A stretch of 40,081 nucleotides of DNA from an uncultured Bacilli bacterium (GTDB lineage: Bacteria; Bacillota_I; Bacilli_A; RF39; UBA660), in the NCBI GenBank assembly GCA_947624045.1, contig CANQIL010000012.1, forward strand, positions 1-40,081, read 5' to 3'. The notes beneath the pieces were generated by a model, which had not been told where the DNA came from, did not search any database, and saw nothing but the letters and a program-made list of their open reading frames with translations. Of the stretch, positions 1-6,786 are shown piece after piece. The position numbers and the translations under genes were made by a program. The first letter of the stretch is position 1. Each line of letters begins with the position of its first letter.

Positions 1-31
1 ATTAAATCAACTCTCTTTTTATCTTGATCTA

Positions 32-40
32 ATTATACCA
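32..40 (-). promoter_or_regulatory. Extended -10 promoter of a divergent gene off the left edge
   Basis: Read on the minus strand this is TGGTATAAT, an extended -10. It is followed leftwards by AAGAGAG, which could be a ribosome binding site, just before the window edge. It probably drives a leftward gene outside the window. No good -35 is visible, which is tolerable with an extended -10. Confidence 0.45.
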
Positions 41-136
41 CTATTTGTTTATATTTTTTTAAGCGATTGCCATACAAATATTATAATGAATTTAGCGCGA
101 AATTAACCCCTAATTTAGGGATATTTTTTTCTTTTT

Positions 137-166
137 TTGTCATACTTTTAAAAATTATGATAAAAT
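137..166 (+). promoter_or_regulatory. Promoter of tex
   Basis: TTGTCA (137-142), an 18-base spacer, then TAAAAT (161-166). The tex ATG lies 30 bases further on, behind GAAAGAGGT. Confidence 0.6.
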
Positions 167-195
167 GTTATTGTCTAAAAGAAAGAGGTATTAAA

Positions 196-2343
196 ATGAA
201 CGAATTAATTATAAATGAAATAGCAAGTAATCTTAACATAACTAAAAAGCAAGTAAGTGTTGTTTTAACTTTACTTAGTGAGGGAAATACTATTCCTTTT
301 ATAGCTAGGTATCGTAAAGAAGCAACTAATGCTTTAAATGAAGAAACTATAAAAGCTATTAGTGAGGTTTATCTTTATCAAGAAAACTTATTAAAAAGAA
401 AAGAAGATGTTATCAGACTAATTGATGAAAAAGGTCTTCTAACGGAAGAGTTAAAAAATTCGATTCTTAATTGTACGAAGTTAGTTGAAGTAGAAGATTT
501 ATATAGACCCTACAAAGAAAAGAAAAAGACTAAAGCTACAGAGGCAATTGCCTTAGGTTTAGAGCCCCTTGCTAAAATGATGATGAGTTTTCCACTAAAT
601 GGCACTGTCGAAGAATTAGCTAAGCAATTTATTAAAGACGACTTAAATCTTGATAAATGTATTGAAGGAGCTAAATATATAATAGCCGAATGGGTTAGTG
701 ATAATGCTTTTTATCGTAAGTGGATTAGAAGCTATGTATACAAAAATGGCATTATTATCACAAAAGTTAAAAAGACTAATCCTGATGTAAAAAAAGTTTA
801 TGAAATGTATTATGATTTTAATGAAGCTATTAAATATATAAAACCACATCGCGTTTTAGCTATCAACCGAGCTGAAAGTGAAAAAGTTCTTACTGTTAAT
901 ATTGATATTAATAAAGATGAGATAATTAGTTATTTAGAAAAAAAGATTATTAAAAATGATAAAAGTTTTGTTACTAGTTATGTTAAAGAAGCTATAAGTG
1001 ATGCTTATAAAAGATTAATCTTTCCCTCTATTGAAAGAGAAATTAGAAGTGAGTTAACCGAAAAAGCCGAAGAAGCTGCGATTGATAATTTTGGTAAAAA
1101 CTTAGAAGCTTTATTATTGACACCACCTATGAAAGAAAAAGTTGTTTTAGCTTTTGACCCCGGTTTTATTAATGGGTGCAAGCTTGCGGTAGTTGATAAA
1201 AATGGTAAGTACCTAGACTCTTGTGTCATTAAGCCTTTTTTAAGTAACATTAGTGAGAATGCTTTAAAAAAGTGTAAGGAAGAGGTTGTTTTTCTAATTA
1301 ATAAATATCACGTTGAAATTATTGCGATAGGTAATGGTACTGCTTCACGTGAATCTGAAAAGTTTTGTAGTGAAATGATTAAAGAATATAAGCTAAATTG
1401 TAAATACGTAATTGTATCCGAAGCCGGTGCCTCTATCTATAGTGCTTCTCCTGTTGCCATAGAAGAATTTCCTGATTTAGCCGTTGAAAAAAGAAGTGCC
1501 GTAAGTATCGGTAGAAGACTACAAGACCCATTAGCCGAGTTAGTTAAAATTCCCCCTGAGGGTATAGGTGTCGGTTTATATCAACACGATGTATCCCAAA
1601 AGAAATTATCTGACTCCTTAGATTTTGTAGTAGAAAAATGTGTTAATAGTGTAGGTGTAAATGTTAATACAGCTTCCAATTCTTTATTAAAATATGTTTC
1701 TGGTATAACAAAAACGGCCATTAAAAAGATTATTGATTATCGTGAGAAAAATGGCAAAATAAAATCAAGAGATGAGATAAAAAAGCAAAAGCTTTTAACT
1801 GATAAAGCCTATGAGCAAGCTATTGGTTTTTTAAGAATAAGTGACGGTGATAATGTCTTAGATAGAACTGCTATCCACCCTGAAAGTTACGAAGTTGCCT
1901 TAAAATTACTTAACAAAACTAATGCTACTTTAAATGATGTTGGTACTGACAAACTAAAAGAAGCCCTAGACAAACTAAATGTAGAGGCAACGGCTAAAGA
2001 ACTTGATACTGACACTTTCACTTTAGAAGATGTTATTGCTTCTTTGAAAAAGCCTAATCTAGACCCTCGTGATGATATGCCACAACCTATTTTAAAAAGC
2101 GATGTTTTAGATATTAAAGACTTAACTATCGGTATGAAATTACAAGGTACCGTTCGTAATGTCGTTGACTTTGGGGCCTTTATCGACATTGGTCTTCATA
2201 ATGACGGCCTTGCCCATATATCTAAATTAACTAATAAATATATAAAACACCCAAGCGAAGTACTTAGTGTTGGTGATATAGTCGATTGCTATGTCATAGA
2301 TATTTCTCTAGAAAAAGAAAAAGTAAGTTTAAGCCTAATCTAA
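196..2343 (+). CDS. tex: Tex family S1 RNA-binding protein
   Basis: Tex is a cytoplasmic nucleic-acid-binding accessory factor linked to transcription. I start it at ATG 196 (715 aa) because AAAGAGGT at 183-190 sits just upstream; an in-frame reading can extend to 67, but that part covers the promoter and has no family resemblance. Domain order is typical of Tex: helical N-terminal part; YqgF/RNase H-like domain starting near residue 315 (VVLAFDPGF); helix-hairpin-helix region near 490-560; C-terminal S1 domain from about 646 (motif VDFGAFIDIG). Length matches the family. It stands alone, with its own promoter and a terminator overlapping the stop codon. Identification rests on recognisable family sequence throughout and is secure. 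Confidence 0.96.
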   Translation: MNELIINEIASNLNITKKQVSVVLTLLSEGNTIPFIARYRKEATNALNEETIKAISEVYLYQENLLKRKEDVIRLIDEKGLLTEELKNSILNCTKLVEVEDLYRPYKEKKKTKATEAIALGLEPLAKMMMSFPLNGTVEELAKQFIKDDLNLDKCIEGAKYIIAEWVSDNAFYRKWIRSYVYKNGIIITKVKKTNPDVKKVYEMYYDFNEAIKYIKPHRVLAINRAESEKVLTVNIDINKDEIISYLEKKIIKNDKSFVTSYVKEAISDAYKRLIFPSIEREIRSELTEKAEEAAIDNFGKNLEALLLTPPMKEKVVLAFDPGFINGCKLAVVDKNGKYLDSCVIKPFLSNISENALKKCKEEVVFLINKYHVEIIAIGNGTASRESEKFCSEMIKEYKLNCKYVIVSEAGASIYSASPVAIEEFPDLAVEKRSAVSIGRRLQDPLAELVKIPPEGIGVGLYQHDVSQKKLSDSLDFVVEKCVNSVGVNVNTASNSLLKYVSGITKTAIKKIIDYREKNGKIKSRDEIKKQKLLTDKAYEQAIGFLRISDGDNVLDRTAIHPESYEVALKLLNKTNATLNDVGTDKLKEALDKLNVEATAKELDTDTFTLEDVIASLKKPNLDPRDDMPQPILKSDVLDIKDLTIGMKLQGTVRNVVDFGAFIDIGLHNDGLAHISKLTNKYIKHPSEVLSVGDIVDCYVIDISLEKEKVSLSLI

Positions 2344-2355
2344 ACTTATTTTTTT
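2324..2355 (+). terminator. Intrinsic terminator of tex
   Basis: Stem TAAGTTTA (2324-2331) pairs with TAAACTTA (2341-2348), with a 9-base loop, followed by seven T. The right arm contains the tex stop codon. Confidence 0.75.
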
Positions 2356-2380
2356 CTACACCCTGCTAATTTTGTTTTAA

Positions 2381-2422
2381 TTGCATTATCTACTAAAATG
2401 GTATATAATATGGTATAGGAGA
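2381..2422 (+). promoter_or_regulatory. Promoter and RBS of the AAA-ATPase-like gene
   Basis: TTGCAT (2381-2386), exactly 17 bases, TATAAT (2404-2409), then AGGAGA (2417-2422) nine bases before ATG 2432. Confidence 0.8.
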
Positions 2423-2431
2423 TGATGTTAA

Positions 2432-4114
2432 ATGAAAAGAATACCTTATGGAATAATAAATTATAAAACTTTAATTGAAGAGAATTATATATATGTAGAT
2501 AAGACAATGTACTTAGAAAAATTAGAAAATGTAAGTAATGCGGTATTTTATTTTAGACCTAGAGTTTTTGGAAAAAGTTTATTTACTAATATGATGAGTT
2601 ATTACTATGATATTAATAGTAAAGATTTGTTTGATAGTTTGTTTAAAGATACTTGTGTTTATGAGAATCCAACAAAAGAGAAAAATAGTTATTATGTTTT
2701 GAAATTTGATTTTTCGGCAATAGAAAGTGCTGATAAAAGTAATAAAGAATTAGCCGTTGCTTTTAAAGATAAAGTGATATCAGGAATAAAGGGTTTTAAT
2801 AATCAGTATGATACTAACATTATAGTTGATGAAAGTAAGGATACTGCTAAAATTTTAGATAGTTTCATTAGGCAATTTCAAGCTTTAAAATTAAATCATA
2901 AAATATATATAATAATTGATGAATACGATAATTTTTTAAATTATATTTTAGAGGGAAGTGCGTATAGATTTAAGAGTGTAGTAGAAGATGAAAGAATATT
3001 AAAAAAATTTTATGAGGCTGTTAAAATCTATATTGAAAAAGGCATAATAGGGCGTTTTTTCGCAACAGGTATTTGTTCTATAACATTTGATTCTATAAAG
3101 ACAAGTTTTAATATAGCTAAAGATTTATCATTTGATTTAGAATTTAATTCTATGGCAGGACTTACTGACAAAGAAGTAAGGGAATTATTAGAAAAAATAG
3201 TAGATGAAAAAGATAGAGATAATATCTATAACTTAATGGTTAGAAATTATGGTGGTTATTCATTTAATAAAAATGCATCTGAGAAAGTATTTAATACTAC
3301 ATTAATAATGTATTTATTAAATTATTATGAAAGATTTAAAGATGTTCCTGATAAAATGGAGGATAAAAATGTAGTTAGTAATTATCATAAAATTGAGCAT
3401 TTCTTAAAATTAAAAAATAATGAAATTTATAAAGATATTTTAGATAAGTTATTAAAATCAAATGAAATAGTTGGGCAGTTAGTGACAGATTTTAACTTAT
3501 TAATTGATTTGAATGAAAATGATTTGATAAGTTTACTTTATTATTTTGGCTATTTAACAATAAAAGAATACGATTCAGTTAAAGATAAAATGATATTTAA
3601 AATACCAAATGAAGTAATAAAGGAAACTTATAATGATTACTTTATTAAAATATTAAATAAAATGAAAATAACTATAGATAATAAAAGGATGGAAGCTATT
3701 TTCAATGAAACAATATTATCAAGTAAAATTACAGAATTAAGTGAATATGTAAGTGACTTATTAAAAAGTACAGATAATAGAATCTTTATGAAATTTGATG
3801 AAAAATATATAGCATTAATATATTATACCCTTTTAAGACATCCATTAATGGCAATATATTTAGAATATCCGTGTAAAAATGGTTATATAGATATTTACTT
3901 ACAAAGTCAGAATAAAGAAATAATGAAGAAAAATATCATTATAGAATTAAAATATATAAAGAAGCAAGATTATACTGATAAATTATTAGAAGAAAAAAGA
4001 AAAGAAGCTAAAGAACAATTACTTAATTATAGTGAAGATGAAAGATTAGGGGATGTATGTAGATATTTAGTAGTCTTTGTAGGTAATGATTTAAAAATAT
4101 TAGAAGAAGTATAA
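2432..4114 (+). CDS. AAA-ATPase-like protein with C-terminal PD-(D/E)XK nuclease domain
   Basis: 560 aa. The N-terminus (IPYGIINYKTLI, then YVDKT) is the signature of the AAA-ATPase_like family (PF09820), usually fused to a PDDEXK_9/DUF1703 domain, as here. The P-loop region is RPRVFGKSL at 42-50; relatives normally read RPRRFGKS, so one conserved Arg is Val here. Walker B-like IIIDEYD has its acidic pair at 163-164. The C-terminal nuclease core shows D487 (GYIDIYL) and E505-x-K507 (IIELKYIK), so the catalytic triad looks intact. The biological role of this family is not established; copies are numerous in gut anaerobes and behave like accessory genes. It is a single-gene unit with its own promoter and terminator. 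Confidence 0.88.
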   Translation: MKRIPYGIINYKTLIEENYIYVDKTMYLEKLENVSNAVFYFRPRVFGKSLFTNMMSYYYDINSKDLFDSLFKDTCVYENPTKEKNSYYVLKFDFSAIESADKSNKELAVAFKDKVISGIKGFNNQYDTNIIVDESKDTAKILDSFIRQFQALKLNHKIYIIIDEYDNFLNYILEGSAYRFKSVVEDERILKKFYEAVKIYIEKGIIGRFFATGICSITFDSIKTSFNIAKDLSFDLEFNSMAGLTDKEVRELLEKIVDEKDRDNIYNLMVRNYGGYSFNKNASEKVFNTTLIMYLLNYYERFKDVPDKMEDKNVVSNYHKIEHFLKLKNNEIYKDILDKLLKSNEIVGQLVTDFNLLIDLNENDLISLLYYFGYLTIKEYDSVKDKMIFKIPNEVIKETYNDYFIKILNKMKITIDNKRMEAIFNETILSSKITELSEYVSDLLKSTDNRIFMKFDEKYIALIYYTLLRHPLMAIYLEYPCKNGYIDIYLQSQNKEIMKKNIIIELKYIKKQDYTDKLLEEKRKEAKEQLLNYSEDERLGDVCRYLVVFVGNDLKILEEV

Positions 4115-4121
4115 TAAAATT

Positions 4122-4169
4122 AACATCATTTGATGTTGGGTGTAAAAAAATTTTTTACATTCTTTTTTT
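4122..4169 (+). terminator. Double hairpin terminator
   Basis: Perfect short hairpin AACATCA/TGATGTT (4122-4137), then a second stem TGTAAAAAA/TTTTTTACA (4141-4159), ending in a T-rich tail. Confidence 0.75.
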
Positions 4170-4198
4170 CAAAACTTATTTTAATTATTACTAATTTA

Positions 4199-4223
4199 TG
4201 TTATAGTAAAAGCTACTAGGGGG
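4199..4223 (+). promoter_or_regulatory. Extended -10 promoter and unusual AGGGGG RBS
   Basis: TG-T-TATAGT (4199-4207) is an extended -10 with a weak -35 (TTTTAA). The RBS is AGGGGG (4218-4223), seven bases before ATG 4231. The leader AGGGGGAATTTATAT recurs at 35675. Confidence 0.6.
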
Positions 4224-4230
4224 AATTTAT

Positions 4231-6660
4231 ATGGGACTAACACAAGAAGAACAACTTCGTGCACAAGAAGTATTAAAATTATTTGATGAAATCGACAATC
4301 TAACAAAGGACTTAAGACAACAAATTACTTTAGAAGATTTAAAGTTAACAAAAAAGTACCTAAATAAAAAAATATCAATGTTAACAACTTTAAAAAAAGC
4401 TTATTTCCAAAATGATAAATTTGCCGAGTATGAAAAATGTAAAGAAGAAATTATTGCTTATAAAAATAGATATCGTACTTTAAAAAGCTTTGAACAAGAA
4501 TATATTACTAAGACAAGTGAAACAATAAAAAAACTAAATGTTGATAAAATAAAACATACTATTAATAATATTTTAATGTTAGATTTCTACTTTTCTAAAG
4601 AAGATAAAGAATTATTTTCTAATTATCTAGAAGATACAGATTATTTTAAAAGAATAGAAATTCTCTATAAACTAAGAGAAATCTATCTAGCCGCAACTTA
4701 TTATTTATATCGTAGTAAGAAAAAAGTAACAGAAGAAGCTTTTAAAATTATCTCTCGAGAAAATGGAATTGACGGCAAACTTAAGAAAAATAAAAAAGAG
4801 TTTTTCTATTTACTAAGCCAAGATAGATATAAAGAATTAAAAGATAAAGTAAGACTCATCAAAGAGCAATACAATAAAAGTAAAAGATTTTTAGAAGAAC
4901 TAGAAAAGCTTATTAAATATGAAAACTTTCAATATAAAAGTTCTATTCCTAAGAAAATACCAGAAATTGAAGACACTAATTATAAAGAAATAATTGAAAG
5001 TAAAAGTATAAGTGATGAGCTTATTAGAAGACTTGAAAATATTAAAGACGGCAAATACATAAGAAAATATGGCTTAGGTTTAGAAAAGTTTATTCCTAAA
5101 GAAATAACTACTTTCTTTGCTGATGTTGAAAAATTAGATGATGAAGCTTTAGAAGAATTTTCCCTATTAGGAATAGATGTATCTAAAAACAAATTAAAAT
5201 CTCTTAAAAAAGGTCAAAACTGTTATGATGATGTTGAAAGAGCTTTCTTAAAAAAGATTATTAAAAGATTTGAAAAGATAAGACCAATTGAGGTATATAC
5301 TGATAAAAAAGATACAACTATTTATTATGAAATACTAAATTGTTTAGTAGATAATGATAATAATTTCTCTTATATAGAAAAGTTAATTGAAGAAATACCT
5401 CTAATGAAAGAATCAAGAAAAGATGATAAGCATATAATAATTAATTTAATAGATAAATTTATTCTTAATTATAAATTAAAATTAGCTAATCAAGGTTTTA
5501 ATTATATCGAGCCTAACTTTTATAAAGAAATAATTAAATGTTTTTATAAGAATAATGTTGTCTTAACAGATGAAGAAGAAAAGTTAATTCAAACTAGATT
5601 AGATGAATTTTTAGAATATGCAACAACAAGAAAATATGCTTCTTTAAAGAATATAAAAGATGATGTTGATGAGTTAAAGACAAAAAGAAGTATAGAAAAA
5701 AGTTCTATTGATAAAGAAAAAATATCGCAAGAGTTAAAGTTTTTAGATATATCTAAAGATAGTGTTATAAGTAAATATTTGAATAAACAACCTATATATG
5801 TAAGTAATAATACTAGTAGTGTATTTATGATAAAAGGTATAAATAATTGTTGTTTTTCTATTGATTATAAAAATTATGAAGATATTACCTTTGGTATTCA
5901 TTTTCTAGATACTTCTAAGTTAATAGATAATGATAGTGAAATTATTAAAAGTGCTTTAGAAGAAAAGAGTTATCTTCCTAAGTTACAAATGAATGAGTAT
6001 GAGCCTGTTATGAGTTTTACTTATCAATTTAAAGATTTTAGACATATTACTGATTTAAGATTTTCTAAAGGCTTAGTTTATGTAGATAAAATGTATGATG
6101 AAAATGATATAGATAAATATCGTGATAAAGAAGATTTAAAGAATATGTATATTTTTATTAATAATTTTAAAAGTAAAGATAATATTAATAATATTTATAC
6201 AATTAATGGTATTAAAGAAGTTTTATTTAATACTTTAGGTAATGATTTAAAAAGAAAGTTTTATAATTATAAAATACCTTTCATATATGAAAGATGTCAA
6301 GAAGAAGCAGATGACTTAATTAGATTAAATCATAATGCTATTTGTGATAAGCTAAGTAAAATACCTAAAGAAGAAGCTCATAAGATATTTAGGATATTAG
6401 ATGAAAAGATAGATAAGTATTATGTACCTGATAGTAATAATGCTAATGTAGTATTTGATAGTAGTACATTTTTAGGTTATTATTTAATGTTTACTATTAA
6501 TATGATTATGAGTGGTAAGTATGATATAGATAAAGAAAGTGAAAATTTAAAAGTATATTTAGAGAAGTTAAATAGTAAAAGAGCTTATTTACCAGCTAAT
6601 ATTATTAAAAGTAATGAAAATAAAATAAAAAGAATAGTAAGAAGATATAAGAAAAGATAA
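4231..6660 (+). CDS. Large coiled-coil protein with a degenerate RNB (RNase II/R)-like C-terminal half
   Basis: 809 aa, no signal peptide or membrane segment, so cytoplasmic. The first ~500 residues are charged, Lys/Glu-rich and helical, and I do not recognise them. From about 531 the pattern follows the RNB exoribonuclease domain: FGIHFLDTS (554-562) matches the LGVHIADVSH block; a later VMSFTYQF segment matches LTMSCEMEI; FDSSTFLGYYLMF (742-754) matches the FTSPIRRYPDLLVH block. The metal-binding motif that precedes the first block in active enzymes (DxxxxDFDDA) reads KGINNCCFSI here (535-544), so the four catalytic Asp are absent. If homologous, it is an inactive RNA-binding or scaffold derivative. 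The RNB reading is my inference from spacing and short motifs; the gene itself is certain. It is monocistronic. Confidence 0.6.
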   Translation: MGLTQEEQLRAQEVLKLFDEIDNLTKDLRQQITLEDLKLTKKYLNKKISMLTTLKKAYFQNDKFAEYEKCKEEIIAYKNRYRTLKSFEQEYITKTSETIKKLNVDKIKHTINNILMLDFYFSKEDKELFSNYLEDTDYFKRIEILYKLREIYLAATYYLYRSKKKVTEEAFKIISRENGIDGKLKKNKKEFFYLLSQDRYKELKDKVRLIKEQYNKSKRFLEELEKLIKYENFQYKSSIPKKIPEIEDTNYKEIIESKSISDELIRRLENIKDGKYIRKYGLGLEKFIPKEITTFFADVEKLDDEALEEFSLLGIDVSKNKLKSLKKGQNCYDDVERAFLKKIIKRFEKIRPIEVYTDKKDTTIYYEILNCLVDNDNNFSYIEKLIEEIPLMKESRKDDKHIIINLIDKFILNYKLKLANQGFNYIEPNFYKEIIKCFYKNNVVLTDEEEKLIQTRLDEFLEYATTRKYASLKNIKDDVDELKTKRSIEKSSIDKEKISQELKFLDISKDSVISKYLNKQPIYVSNNTSSVFMIKGINNCCFSIDYKNYEDITFGIHFLDTSKLIDNDSEIIKSALEEKSYLPKLQMNEYEPVMSFTYQFKDFRHITDLRFSKGLVYVDKMYDENDIDKYRDKEDLKNMYIFINNFKSKDNINNIYTINGIKEVLFNTLGNDLKRKFYNYKIPFIYERCQEEADDLIRLNHNAICDKLSKIPKEEAHKIFRILDEKIDKYYVPDSNNANVVFDSSTFLGYYLMFTINMIMSGKYDIDKESENLKVYLEKLNSKRAYLPANIIKSNENKIKRIVRRYKKR

Positions 6661-6675
6661 TACTATTCTTTTTTT
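6631..6675 (+). terminator. Intrinsic terminator overlapping the gene end
   Basis: AGAATAGTA (6631-6639) pairs with TACTATTCT (6661-6669) across a 21-base loop that contains the stop codon; the T run reaches 6675. Confidence 0.65.
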
Positions 6676-6708
6676 ATGGTCAAATTTATAAAAAAAATTA
6701 AAAAGTTC

Positions 6709-6744
6709 TTGACAATACCCAATGGGGGGGGGGTATGCTATAGT
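6709..6744 (+). promoter_or_regulatory. Promoter with G10 tract in the spacer, candidate phase-variation switch
   Basis: Consensus -35 TTGACA (6709-6714) is followed by ATACCCAAT, ten consecutive G (6724-6733), and overlapping -10 candidates TATGCT (6734-6739) and TG-C-TATAGT (6736-6744). Spacer length is 19 bases to TATGCT and 24 to TATAGT. In such AT-rich DNA a G10 run is striking, and slippage would change the -35/-10 spacing directly. ATACCC and GGGTAT on either side are also an inverted repeat. Confidence 0.75.
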
Positions 6745-6786
6745 TAGGTAAAAATATAATTTGTGGAAAAAAGGTGTTTGAAAATA

